Positions 17,301 to 25,006 of a stretch of 35,362 bases of DNA are shown here, one piece after another (positions within the stretch are counted from its first letter, which is position 1; every line of letters starts with the position of its first letter). The stretch covers positions 1-35,362 of the forward strand of contig WJIY01000039.1 in NCBI GenBank assembly GCA_014730005.1. Reading direction: 5' to 3'. Under the pieces are notes generated by a model. The model ran no database searches. It was not told where the DNA came from and saw only the letters and a list, made by a program, of their open reading frames with translations. The position numbers and the translations under genes were made by a program. The DNA is from Candidatus Babelota bacterium (lineage in GTDB: Bacteria; Babelota; Babeliae; Babelales; UASB340).

Positions 17301-17736
17301 AAATCAAATTTGGTATATGCCCCCCAAGACAAGCCGTTCCTATAATTAAACCCTCGGAATATTTTTTCAAAATTTTATAATCTATTCTTGGTTTAAAATA
17401 AAAACCATCTTTATAAGCAAAAGCAAGAAGTTGACAAAGATTTTTATAACCAATCTTATCTTTAACTATAAGCAAAATATGAAAATATTTTTGATTAACA
17501 TCTTTGATTGCAATATCTGGAATAAAATACATTTCAACTCCAAGAATAGGTTTTATTCCAAATTTTTTTGCCTGCTGAAAAAATTTAACAGCACCAAAAA
17601 TATTTCCATGGTCCGAAATTCCAATAGATTTCCAATTTTGCATCTTAGCAAAATCAAGTAATTGAGGAATCTTAATAGCACCATCAAGTAACGAAAATTC
17701 AGTATGCAAATGTAGATGTGTAAACTCTTTACTCAT
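14281..17736 (-). CDS. dnaE: DNA polymerase III alpha subunit
   Basis: This is the replicative polymerase catalytic subunit, 1151 residues, of the DnaE1 type. The PHP domain begins at 'HLHLHTEFSLLDGAIKI' (about 7-23). The palm carries 'PGRGSAAGS' at 360-368 and 'PDIDIDFC' at 400-407 with catalytic D401 and D403; the third acid is probably in 'MKMDFLGLKNLT'. 'GFNKSHSTAYAMIAYQTAYL' and the following helix-hairpin-helix region are normal. An OB-fold near residue 1000 ('VVCVGLMQNYKVITTKKGDK') is present, and a short tail replaces part of the tau-binding domain. No proofreading exonuclease domain is fused. It is last in the gltX-fabD-fabG-dnaE string, 92 nt after fabG. Confidence 0.96.
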   Translation of the reverse strand: MSKEFTHLHLHTEFSLLDGAIKIPQLLDFAKMQNWKSIGISDHGNIFGAVKFFQQAKKFGIKPILGVEMYFIPDIAIKDVNQKYFHILLIVKDKIGYKNLCQLLAFAYKDGFYFKPRIDYKILKKYSEGLIIGTACLGGHIPNLILNQNFEETEKRINWFLDVFGAERFYFEVQPHNEKDQIFVNKKLLELGKKFDVNCIATCDAHYINKHDRYAHEVLLAIQTRKLMSDTDRMTFGEFDGHLKTTREVLDYFKEDEQVVWNTGKIVDQCEFQFEFGKLFFPICETPDSYTQEDYFKKLCFDGLTGLKKNRLIIEDQYENYEKRLRLEIDLIIKMGYVGYFLVVSDFIRWAKKQDIPVGPGRGSAAGSLVAWTMEITNVDPIKYNLLFERFLNPERVSMPDIDIDFCVEQREKVINYVKEKYGHDCVCQIITFGTMMAKGVIKDVARTLGFPFQDANAITELIPNQLKITLNQAVEQEPKLKEIIQNNSQVKNLFDISFKLEGLTRHASKHAAGVVISPKPLREVLPLYVPPKTNELVTQYAMTELESVGFLKMDFLGLKNLTVIQRALETIKKNYGIKIDLDKIPFDDLKSFELLCKGETSGIFQFESEGIKEVLRKLQPEKFEDLIAVNALYRPGPLGSGMVDDFIDRRHGKRKTTYMFAELEPILAETYGVIVYQEQVMKIASTIAGYTLGGADILRRAMGKKKIDVMEEQKELFIKGAKERNFDGKKAAELFDLMAYFAGYGFNKSHSTAYAMIAYQTAYLKANYPAEFMASLISFETNNPDQFAFYLQEIKDMQLNILLPDINKSKIEFCVQNNEILFGLKGIKNVGGAALENIMEQREKGLFVDLLDFCKRVDLRCVNKRVIESLVCAGAMDCLSGNRAQKMAELDKIIKMALDAKEDIKTGQMSMFSALKIEKTQESEIYSFESLSEWSDKEKLDKEKEVIGFYLSSHPLENYPIKNWIDSISFAQALEKIGSINSVKEPNVVCVGLMQNYKVITTKKGDKMAFAQFEDLSGNCEIIIFPAVYKKIDTVLDEYNVFVIKGFIDTASTEKCKIKVNKLIPIDIFFEEEKPLNIDFKLPRDFDDNFLKKLKNYIQSNSNNKFKVPYKFVFNENKQNLELDGKNKISFEKQILHNIEKLGIQIQIML

Positions 17737-17828
17737 TTTCTTTATAGCCCATTAAAAATTTAAAATTTCATTAAATTATTAAGCAAAGAGTTTATATTAA
17801 AGAATAAAAAATGTTTAGAAGAAATTAT

Positions 17829-18572
17829 TTAAAACAAACCCCCATTTATATCAATTATTGATCCTGTAATATAATCTGCATTTCCGCTCGAAAGAAAACA
17901 GATCAAATTTGCAACATCTTCAACTGTTCCAAATCGCTGTAAAGAGATTCTTTTCAATATTTCCTTTTTAATATTTTCAGATAATTTTTTAGTCATATCA
18001 GTTTCAATAAAACCTGGTGCTATAGCATTTATTAAAATATTTCTGGAACCATACTCTTTAGCCAAACTTTTAGTTAAAGCAATAACCCCTGCTTTACTTG
18101 CTGAATAATTTGCTTGACCAATATTACCTGTATGAGCAATAATGGAACTTATATTTATAATATAGCCTTTTTTTTGACGCATCATTTTTTTTATAGCTTG
18201 TTGACAACAAAAAAAAGTTCCTTTTAAATTAACCTGCAAAACAGAATCCCAATCTCTCTCTGTCATTCTAATTGCAAGAGAATCTTTTGTAATACCAGCA
18301 TTATTAATTAAAAGATCTAGTGTTAATTTTTTCTTTTCTAAAATTTGATAAATTTTATTAAAACCTTCTTTAATAGAATCAACACACGAAACATCAACTT
18401 GAAAATATTTAATTCCTAAATCTTGAATTTTTTGAACACGCTCATCTTGTATTGACACAAGATCAAAAATAAAAAGATTATCCCCCCTTTTTTTTAATTT
18501 TTCTACAATTCCTTTTCCAATTCCCTGCAAGCCTCCAGTTACAATAGATGTAAACTTATTTTTATAATACAT
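17829..18572 (-). CDS. fabG: 3-oxoacyl-ACP reductase
   Basis: The 247-residue short-chain dehydrogenase reduces 3-ketoacyl-ACP to 3-hydroxyacyl-ACP with NADPH in type II fatty acid synthesis. Visible motifs are the nucleotide-binding 'VTGGLQGIGKG' (11-21), 'LLINNAGITKDSL' (88-99) and the catalytic set S143, Y156 and K160 in 'ISSIIAHTGNIGQANYSASK'. The C-terminal 'GSIIDINGGL' is typical of FabG. It lies 21 nt after fabD, supporting the fatty-acid role over other SDR functions. No clear Shine-Dalgarno precedes the ATG, so it may be read by coupling to fabD. Confidence 0.93.
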   Translation of the reverse strand: MYYKNKFTSIVTGGLQGIGKGIVEKLKKRGDNLFIFDLVSIQDERVQKIQDLGIKYFQVDVSCVDSIKEGFNKIYQILEKKKLTLDLLINNAGITKDSLAIRMTERDWDSVLQVNLKGTFFCCQQAIKKMMRQKKGYIINISSIIAHTGNIGQANYSASKAGVIALTKSLAKEYGSRNILINAIAPGFIETDMTKKLSENIKKEILKRISLQRFGTVEDVANLICFLSSGNADYITGSIIDINGGLF

Positions 18573-18593
18573 AATAAAATTTAATTAATTAAT

Positions 18594-19616
18594 TCAACTA
18601 TCCTTTTCAATAAAATCTTCTTCATCTTGCAAATCTCCATCAATATTTTCTGGATCCTCATGTTCTGACAATTCTAATTTTTTATCTAATGAACTTAAAA
18701 CATCAGCCAAATTATTCAAAGTATTTATAGAAACAATATTTTTATCTGGCCATTCTTTTTTCAATATTTTTGATAATTTATCGCCAGGCCCAACTTCAAT
18801 TATTAAGTCACAATCCTTTAAATGTTGCATAGATTGCCACCACAAAATAGGACTACTTAATTGTTTTATCAGAGAATCTTTAACTTCCTGCTGTTTTTGA
18901 ATAATTTTTGCATCTAAATTATTAATTAAAGGAATATCTAAATTATTAAAATCAACTTTTAACATATACTGCGCAAAATCTTTTTCAGAATCTTTCATCA
19001 ACCTTGAATGAAAGGCACCCGAAACATTGAGCATTATTGATTTAATTTTATCTTTTTTAAGATCCTGTTGGATTTTTTCCAATTCAGATGTTGTCCCAGA
19101 AATAACTAATTGTTGAGGGCTATTGTAATTAACAATTTCAGCAACATGACTGGAGTTATAAGAATTATCGTATCTATCACAAATATATTTAAGTTCTTCT
19201 TCAGCCATTCCAAAAACTGCGAGCATTCCACCCTTTGTATTTTTAGTTGCCTCTTCCATAAATAAAGAACGCTTTTTTAAAAGATACAAAGTATCAGGAA
19301 AACTTAAACCTTTAGCTGCAAAAATAGCTGAATATTCTCCAAGACTGTGTCCCGCTACAATATCTGGAACAATTTCATATTTTTTATTCAAAAGCACATA
19401 AATTGCCGCACTAACCAAAAAAATAGAAGTTTGAGCATTAATTGTTTGACAAAGTTCTTTTTCTGATGAAGCAAAACAAAGACGTACAAAATTCTGATCC
19501 AAGCATTGAGAAGCTTCCTCAAATAATTCTTGAACTAGCCTTTCTTTATCGTAAAACTCTTTGCCCATTCCTAAATATTGAGCACCTTGTCCTGGAAATA
19601 TCATTCCTATTTTCAT
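18594..19616 (-). CDS. fabD: Malonyl-CoA:ACP transacylase
   Basis: The 340-residue protein loads malonyl groups onto acyl carrier protein. It shows 'IFPGQGAQYLGMG' at the N-terminus, the nucleophile S91 in 'VAGHSLGEYSA' and the catalytic His in 'VSGAFHSRLM'. The core is of normal length, but about 25 extra residues at the C-terminus are highly acidic ('EHEDPENIDGDLQDEEDF') and have no counterpart in typical FabD. 'GGAG'-like pairing is weak, but 'TGGAG' lies eight nt before the ATG. It is 15 nt downstream of gltX. acpP, fabF and fabH are not in this window. Confidence 0.93.
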   Translation of the reverse strand: MKIGMIFPGQGAQYLGMGKEFYDKERLVQELFEEASQCLDQNFVRLCFASSEKELCQTINAQTSIFLVSAAIYVLLNKKYEIVPDIVAGHSLGEYSAIFAAKGLSFPDTLYLLKKRSLFMEEATKNTKGGMLAVFGMAEEELKYICDRYDNSYNSSHVAEIVNYNSPQQLVISGTTSELEKIQQDLKKDKIKSIMLNVSGAFHSRLMKDSEKDFAQYMLKVDFNNLDIPLINNLDAKIIQKQQEVKDSLIKQLSSPILWWQSMQHLKDCDLIIEVGPGDKLSKILKKEWPDKNIVSINTLNNLADVLSSLDKKLELSEHEDPENIDGDLQDEEDFIEKDS

Positions 19617-19631
19617 AAATAACGCTCCATT

Positions 19632-21056
19632 TTATATAGATTTTAATTTTTCAATTAATAATCGAATGCGCTCTATAGCATCTTTTTTATTTAAAATACA
19701 AATCAATTCAAAAATTCCTGGACTTACAATTTTTCCTGTTATAGCCAACCTTAGGGGTTGCGCTATTGCCACTAATTTTTGATCATATTTTTTACAAATA
19801 CTTTTTGCTACCTCTATTAATTTTTCATGATTTATTTTCTCTAATTTTTCTATATTTATAACAAAATCTTGTAACAATTTAAAAGTTTTTTCACTTAACC
19901 ATTTACTTATCAAATCTAAATCCAACACTTTAGGCTTTTGTGCAAGAGAAATAATATCCTGCACCATATCTAATAATTTAGTTGCTCGCTGTTTATATTG
20001 TTCAAATAATTTTTGCAATTGAGCTATATTCCAATCTTCAGTTAGTTTTTGTTTATAATCTTCATTTAAATCATTTACTGCTGCAAAAAGCTCTTCAAAA
20101 CTGCTTTGTCTTATATAAACGCCATTTAGCCATTCCAATTTTTTAATATCAAAAATAGAACCTTTTTTGCCAACATCATCTAAATTGAAATATTTTATCA
20201 TCTCCTTTTTTGTAAAAATTTCTTGATCGCCATGAGACCAACCTAAACGAACCAAATAATTAAAAAATGCATCCGCTAAAAACCCTTGTTTTCTATATTC
20301 ATCCACATTTACAGCTGCATCTCTTTTACTTAATCTAGTTCCATTTGGTCCTAAAATCAAAGGCAAATGAGCAAAAACAGGGCTTTGAACATTCAATGCA
20401 TTATAAATTAAAATTTGTTTTGGAGTATTTGAAATATGATCTTCACCTCTAATAACATTTGTAATACGCATAAAAATATCATCTACCACAACAACAAAAT
20501 TATATGTTGGAATTCCATCTCGTCTCATAATTACAAAATCATCTAATTGATTTCGTTCAATTTTTATTTCTCCCCGAATTGCATCATCAAATTTCACCTC
20601 TTTTACACTGTCAGGAATTTTAAATCTGATAGCATGAGGTTTTTGCAAATCTAAAGTTTTATAATCTTTATCTCTACATTGACAAATAAAAACTTCTTTT
20701 TTTGAATTCAATTGCAACAATTCTGCTCTTTTAGTTTCAAAATCAATAGGATCACAAAAACAAGGATAAGCTAACTTTTCCCCTATTAATTTTTGAATAA
20801 TTTTTTTATGTTCGGCAAGGCGTGATGATTGATAAATAATCGGTTCATCAGATAACAAGTCTAGCCATTTCAAAGAATTTAATTGGGATTCCAAAAACTC
20901 TTTCGTAGATCGCTGCAAATCCGTATCTTCTATTCTAACTAAATACTTACCTTTATTATGTCTTGCAAATAACCAATTAAAAATCGCAACTCTTACATTC
21001 CCCATGTGTAAATTTCCTGTTGGGGATGGGGCAAATCTTACTCTTGTTTCATTCAT
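19632..21056 (-). CDS. gltX: Glutamyl-tRNA synthetase
   Basis: This 474-residue class I synthetase charges tRNA-Glu (and in non-discriminating forms tRNA-Gln). The HIGH-type motif is 'SPTGNLHMGN' (HMGN at 17-20) and the KMSKS-type motif is 'LSKRD' at 242-246. A zinc-binding module is likely from C99/C101 and C125/C127, matching the E. coli arrangement. The C-terminal anticodon-binding helical domain is present. The gene heads the unit with fabD, fabG and dnaE. Upstream, minus-strand bases about 21064-21115 are very AT-rich with TATAAT-like boxes. Whether it also mischarges tRNA-Gln cannot be read from the sequence; no gatCAB is in the window. Confidence 0.95.
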   Translation of the reverse strand: MNETRVRFAPSPTGNLHMGNVRVAIFNWLFARHNKGKYLVRIEDTDLQRSTKEFLESQLNSLKWLDLLSDEPIIYQSSRLAEHKKIIQKLIGEKLAYPCFCDPIDFETKRAELLQLNSKKEVFICQCRDKDYKTLDLQKPHAIRFKIPDSVKEVKFDDAIRGEIKIERNQLDDFVIMRRDGIPTYNFVVVVDDIFMRITNVIRGEDHISNTPKQILIYNALNVQSPVFAHLPLILGPNGTRLSKRDAAVNVDEYRKQGFLADAFFNYLVRLGWSHGDQEIFTKKEMIKYFNLDDVGKKGSIFDIKKLEWLNGVYIRQSSFEELFAAVNDLNEDYKQKLTEDWNIAQLQKLFEQYKQRATKLLDMVQDIISLAQKPKVLDLDLISKWLSEKTFKLLQDFVINIEKLEKINHEKLIEVAKSICKKYDQKLVAIAQPLRLAITGKIVSPGIFELICILNKKDAIERIRLLIEKLKSI

Positions 21057-21163
21057 AAAAAATATTCTTTTAAAAATTAATAAATTATAATCAAATTATA
21101 ATTTAACACTAACTGAACAATAATTTTCAATCTCATATAGAAGAATAAAACAAATAGAAAAAA

Positions 21164-21209
21164 ACTCAATTTTCATACAGTTTACATCTATTTATGCAAA
21201 AAATTGAGT
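21164..21209 (-). terminator. Rho-independent terminator of the rpmF-plsX-TPR unit
   Basis: On the minus strand 'ACTCAATTTT' pairs exactly with 'AAAATTGAGT' (10 bp, loop of 26 nt) and is followed at once by seven T. A second 8-bp pairing 'CTATTTAT'/'ATAAATAG' overlaps it at 21188-21217. It lies 47 nt after the stop of the TPR gene and separates it from gltX. Confidence 0.6.
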
Positions 21210-21255
21210 ATAAATAGCCAAATTTTAAATATTTTTTAAAAATTTACTTTTTATT

Positions 21256-21990
21256 TTATTTGCTAGTTATAAGTTTTAATTTAGGCTTAGCTTGCTCAGC
21301 CCACCATGATGGTTTTTCTGAAGATTTGCCATAAATCAAAATTAATTGATTCCAATAATTTTTTGCTTCATCAAAATTTTTAGTATTCCAATAATATTCA
21401 CCTAAACGATATAAAACCATATCATGAACAGAACTTTTTTGATCTAAAGCAAATTTTTTTAATATAGACAATCCTTCCTGTTGTGCCCCATTATTTTCTA
21501 AATCAATCATTATCAATGCATTTTTTACTTGATAAAAAGATTTAAATTCAGAATCAGGCATAAGTTTTATTGCTTCCTTTAAAACTTTTATAGCCTTAGA
21601 AAGATCACTTAAACGAATTAATGCTTCAGCTTGATATGCCAAAAACATCGGCGCTATAGTTGCACTTTTATTTTGCAAATATGCATCTTCAAAAACCTTA
21701 GCAACACTAACCCACTTATCTTTTTCTGTTTTAAAAACCTTTTCATTAAAATCTAAAACTTCTTCTTTTGAATCTGCAGGAATCACTCGCGCATTGAAAT
21801 ATTCTGAAGCTTCAACAAAGGCAAGCTGCGCTCTTTGCTGAATTTTTACTCTATAAAAGCTATACCCAATAGCACAAAAAATTATCCCTACAACAACCAA
21901 TGCTGCTAAAGCAACTTCTTTTTTATGGGACAAGCCATATTTATATATCTTTTGTAATCGTTCTATCAATGGATTTTTCGCAAACTCCAT
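21256..21990 (-). CDS. Membrane-anchored TPR protein (YfgM-like)
   Basis: I place the start at ATG 21990, which is preceded by 'GAGGAGAATTTTT'; the track start at 22038 lies deeper in plsX. The resulting 244-residue protein has a cytoplasmic basic N-terminus, a transmembrane helix 'VALAALVVVGIIFCAIGYSF' (about 26-45) and a helical-repeat region including 'AEALIRLSDLSKAIKVLKEA' and 'LGEYYWNTKNFDEAKNYW'. This is the layout of the YfgM/TPR_21 family, periplasmic TPR proteins linked to the Sec translocon and outer-membrane biogenesis. It overlaps plsX by 50 nt and should be coupled to it. Family assignment is moderate because TPR sequences are poorly diagnostic. Confidence 0.65.
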   Translation of the reverse strand: MEFAKNPLIERLQKIYKYGLSHKKEVALAALVVVGIIFCAIGYSFYRVKIQQRAQLAFVEASEYFNARVIPADSKEEVLDFNEKVFKTEKDKWVSVAKVFEDAYLQNKSATIAPMFLAYQAEALIRLSDLSKAIKVLKEAIKLMPDSEFKSFYQVKNALIMIDLENNGAQQEGLSILKKFALDQKSSVHDMVLYRLGEYYWNTKNFDEAKNYWNQLILIYGKSSEKPSWWAEQAKPKLKLITSK

Positions 21991-22870
21991 AAAAATTCTC
22001 CTCGTAAACAACTGTATTTCTTGCCAAAATAATTGCATTTTTTATTGCTTGAGCATTAGCATTGCCATGAACTGCTACAACAATACCTTTAACTCCAAGT
22101 AATAACGCACCATCTTTTCCTATTTCATAATTCTGCGTAATAAAATTTTGAGCGCACGCTTCAATGGTTTTTAAAAAAATATTACCCGAAAAACCATCAC
22201 TTACAATTATATCGGCATAATAATTAAAAATAGAATACGGCTCTATATTGCCAACAAAATTTAAATCCGATTTTTTCAGTAACTCATATGCCTTTTTAAC
22301 AAGCATATTACCTTTACCTTCTTCATGCCCATTAGACAAAAGAGCAATTCTAGGATTATCCAAATTTAAAACATTTCTTGCATGTTCTTTTGCCAAATAA
22401 GCAAATTGAACTAAGTACTCTGGTTTGCAATCCACATTTGCACCTATATCTAAACACAAAACTTTTTTTTTATCTTTTATAGGCAAAACCCCAATAATAG
22501 GTACTCTATTGATTTCAGGTTTTTTGCCTAAAATCAAAGATGCAGCTGCCATAAAAGCACCCGTGTTCCCTGCACTTACAACCGCCTTGCACTTTTTTTG
22601 TTTTACACTTTGTATAGCTTTGACAATAGATGAATTAATTTTTTTACGAACAGCATTAACAGGTTCTTCTGCCATTCCAATTATTTGATCAGCATCAAGA
22701 ATTGAAATATCATATTTTTTCCATTTAAAATCATTTTTATCTAAGATAGAAATAATTGTTTCTTTGCAACCAAATAATTTAATAGAGATTCCTAATCTGG
22801 ATGCCAATAAACTGCCTAAAACTATTTGTTCAGGAGCATTATCACCTCCCATTGCATCCACTGCAATCAT
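21941..22870 (-). CDS. plsX: Phosphate acyltransferase PlsX
   Basis: The 309-residue protein converts acyl-ACP to acyl-phosphate, the donor for PlsY in phospholipid synthesis. It begins with the family signature 'IAVDAMGGDNAPEQIV' and contains 'SAGNTGAFMAAAS', 'CLDIGANVDCKPEYL', 'LLSNGHEEGKGN' and 'VSDGFSGNIFLKT', all typical of PlsX. Length is slightly short of the usual 320-340. It follows rpmF by 8 nt, the classic rpmF-plsX arrangement, and its 3' end overlaps the TPR gene. The Fab genes follow downstream in a separate unit. Confidence 0.95.
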   Translation of the reverse strand: MIAVDAMGGDNAPEQIVLGSLLASRLGISIKLFGCKETIISILDKNDFKWKKYDISILDADQIIGMAEEPVNAVRKKINSSIVKAIQSVKQKKCKAVVSAGNTGAFMAAASLILGKKPEINRVPIIGVLPIKDKKKVLCLDIGANVDCKPEYLVQFAYLAKEHARNVLNLDNPRIALLSNGHEEGKGNMLVKKAYELLKKSDLNFVGNIEPYSIFNYYADIIVSDGFSGNIFLKTIEACAQNFITQNYEIGKDGALLLGVKGIVVAVHGNANAQAIKNAIILARNTVVYEENFYGVCEKSIDRTITKDI

Positions 22871-22878
22871 TATTCAAC

Positions 22879-23145
22879 CTATTCTTGAGTTTCAGAAGGA
22901 GTATTTGGTTTTTGACGTTCAGTTGACTGTTGAGTTTGTCTTGCTTGTGAACGTTCATACATTCGATCAGCCTTAGTTCTAATTATCTTTATACCTTTGT
23001 AATGACCACATTCTTTACAAACTTGATGTGGTAAAATAGCAGCCTGACAAGTTTGACAAGTTACTACATTTCCAAGGCAAACACCTTTATTAGCAGATCT
23101 TTTATTTCTTCTGGCTCTAGAAATTTTTCTTTTTGGTACTGGCAT
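22879..23145 (-). CDS. rpmF: Large ribosomal subunit protein bL32
   Basis: I start at ATG 23145 ('MPVPKRKISRARRNKR'), preceded by 'CGGGAGTTTAATGTC'; the track start at 23196 adds a spurious leader. The protein has 88 residues. The N-terminal basic part matches bL32, and four cysteines in 'CQTCQ' and 'CKEC' make the zinc-binding form. The C-terminal 25 residues are a Gln/Thr/Glu-rich tail ('RQTQQSTERQKPNTP') longer than in most L32. It heads the rpmF-plsX-TPR unit under a strong promoter. YceD/DUF177, often upstream, is absent here; the divergent neighbour is tsf. Confidence 0.95.
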   Translation of the reverse strand: MPVPKRKISRARRNKRSANKGVCLGNVVTCQTCQAAILPHQVCKECGHYKGIKIIRTKADRMYERSQARQTQQSTERQKPNTPSETQE

Positions 23146-23270
23146 GACATTAAACTCCCGAACTAAACCGACTGTGCTAAAAAAATAGCATGTCATTGAT
23201 ATAACAAATAAACTATTTTGTTGCTCACCTTCCTCTAAATCTACTTTTCAGGCTACTAAAATCACTTATT

Positions 23271-23299
23271 ATATTAATTTTTTAGTCGAACTTTGTCAA
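23271..23299 (-). promoter_or_regulatory. Sigma70-type promoter for rpmF-plsX
   Basis: On the minus strand TTGACA (23294-23299) is followed by exactly 17 nt and then TATTA-type '-10' TAATAT (23271-23276). This is a perfect -35 and a 5 of 6 -10. Transcription would start near 23264, leaving a leader of about 120 nt before the rpmF ATG. Confidence 0.65.
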
Positions 23300-23326
23300 A
23301 AAGAGCTTATTATCTTGTAAAATCAA

Positions 23327-23355
23327 TTGATTTTGGCACACTATAAATATATAAA
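23327..23355 (+). promoter_or_regulatory. Possible promoter for tsf-pyrH-frr
   Basis: TTGATT (23327-23332), a 17-nt spacer and TATAAA (23350-23355) lie 64 nt before the tsf start. Other AT-rich boxes nearby (for example TATAAT at about 23376) could serve as well, so the exact site is uncertain. Confidence 0.3.
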
Positions 23356-23418
23356 TTTCAAATTTATTTATATAATAAAATTTGGTATAAACCAAAAATA
23401 TTTACAGGAGAATTTTCA

Positions 23419-24309
23419 ATGGCAAAAATTACAATGGAATTAATAAAAGAACTGAGAGAAAAAACTCAAGTAGGAATGATGGATTGTAAAAAAGCTTTAA
23501 TCCAAGCAGATGGAAACCTTGAAAAAGCTATAGAAATCTTACGCAAAAAAGGCGCTGCCGTTGCAGCAAAAAGAGCAGATAGTGCAACAAATAATGGACA
23601 TGTAGAAAGTTGTCTTTCAAATAATCTAAAAGTGGGAGCTCTTGTAAAAATAGGATGTGAAACAGATTTTTCTGCAAAAACAGATGATATGAAAAAATTC
23701 TCAGAATCCATTTGTCAAACAATATTACAAAAAAATCCAGACTGTGTTTCTGATGATGTTTGTTGTTTATTAAAACAAAAATTATATGACAATAAAATAA
23801 CAATTAATGATAGTCTTAATGAACTAATTGCAAAAATCGGTGAAAAAACCAAAATAGAAAAATTTGTTCGTTACGAAGTTGAAAATAATGGACTTGTTAA
23901 TGCTTATATACATCCAGGTGCAAATTTAGGGGTAATTGTAGAGCTTACAACTGATAAATCAATACAAGAACATTTTGAACAATTAAAACAACTTTCTCAT
24001 GATATTTGCATGCAAATTGCAGTTACAAATCCATTAAGTGTTGATCCTGATGGATTAGATCCTGAAATATTAGAAAAAGAACTAGAAGTGATAAAGGCTC
24101 AATTAGCAGCAAGTAATAAACCTGAAAGTATGATTGACAAAATAGCTGCAGGTAAAATGAATAAATATTATGAAGAAGTTTGTTTATTAAACCAAAAATT
24201 TATCAAAGACGATAAAATAACTATTAAAGATCAAATTAAAAAAACTGAAGTTAAAACAGACTTAAAAATCAATATTAAACAATATAAAAGATTTGCAATA
24301 GGTAAATAA
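23419..24309 (+). CDS. tsf: Elongation factor Ts
   Basis: The 296-residue nucleotide exchange factor regenerates EF-Tu-GTP. The N-terminal UBA-like domain reads 'LIKELREKTQVGMMDCKKAL' with the conserved 'MMDCKKAL', followed by 'EKAIEILRKKGAAVAAKRA'. The core contains 'CETDFSAKTDDM' (usually CETDFVAKN). 'ACAG GAGAATTTTCA' before the ATG gives a good ribosome binding site. Two-domain core length is normal. The usual rpsB partner is not upstream; the gene begins the unit instead. pyrH follows after 1 nt. Confidence 0.95.
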   Translation: MAKITMELIKELREKTQVGMMDCKKALIQADGNLEKAIEILRKKGAAVAAKRADSATNNGHVESCLSNNLKVGALVKIGCETDFSAKTDDMKKFSESICQTILQKNPDCVSDDVCCLLKQKLYDNKITINDSLNELIAKIGEKTKIEKFVRYEVENNGLVNAYIHPGANLGVIVELTTDKSIQEHFEQLKQLSHDICMQIAVTNPLSVDPDGLDPEILEKELEVIKAQLAASNKPESMIDKIAAGKMNKYYEEVCLLNQKFIKDDKITIKDQIKKTEVKTDLKINIKQYKRFAIGK

Positions 24310-24310
24310 A

Positions 24311-24994
24311 ATGAACACTATTGTTATAAAATTAAGTGGAGAATTATTTAAAAATAATTCTCCAGATCTTATTTCTAATATCGTAAAACAAATAAAAAAA
24401 TTAAAAAAAGATTATAATATTGCAATTGTTTTAGGTGCTGGAAATATTCTGCGTGGAAATGAACATCAAAAAAAAATAGGGATAAAAGCAACCACCGCTC
24501 ATACTGCCGGAATGATTGCAACAATCATAAATGGTCTTATTATTCAAGATTTTTTAGAAAAAGAAAAAGTAGATGCCCAACTTTTCAGTGCAATAAATTG
24601 TCCAGAAGTTGCATGTGTAATTAAACAAACAACAATTGATAATGCTTTATCACAAAATAAATGTCTTATTTTTGTTGGTGGCACAGGGAATCCGTTTTTC
24701 ACAACTGATACCAATGCAGTTTTAAGGACTTTACAAATTGGTGCAACTGAAATGTGGAAAGGAACTAAAGTTGAAGGTATCTATTCAACTGACCCATTAA
24801 AAAACAAAAAGGCAAAATTATACAAACAAATATCTTATGATGAAGTTATAAATCAAAATTTGAAAATAATGGACCTGACTGCTATAAAATTAGCACAAGA
24901 AAATAAAATCAAAATTAAAGTATTCAACATTTTTGAAAAAGATGCATTAATAAAAGCAAGTAAAAATAAAACTTTTGGAAGTTATATTAGTTAA
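24311..24994 (+). CDS. pyrH: UMP kinase
   Basis: This 227-residue amino acid kinase-fold enzyme phosphorylates UMP to UDP. The motifs are 'IKLSGELF' at the start, 'IVLGAGNILRG' for the phosphate loop and 'VGGTGNPFFTTDTNAVL', which is diagnostic for bacterial PyrH. 'KVEGIYSTDPLKNKKA' is the conserved ATP/UMP-site segment. Length is a little short of the 235-245 typical. It is tightly packed between tsf (1 nt) and frr (12 nt) in the conserved translation and nucleotide unit. Confidence 0.95.
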   Translation: MNTIVIKLSGELFKNNSPDLISNIVKQIKKLKKDYNIAIVLGAGNILRGNEHQKKIGIKATTAHTAGMIATIINGLIIQDFLEKEKVDAQLFSAINCPEVACVIKQTTIDNALSQNKCLIFVGGTGNPFFTTDTNAVLRTLQIGATEMWKGTKVEGIYSTDPLKNKKAKLYKQISYDEVINQNLKIMDLTAIKLAQENKIKIKVFNIFEKDALIKASKNKTFGSYIS

Positions 24995-25006
24995 AAAGGA
25001 TTTTAT

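Noticed and set aside
23466-23803. Minus-strand ORFs of 81 and 91 aa
   Set aside because: They are antisense to the well-supported tsf gene.
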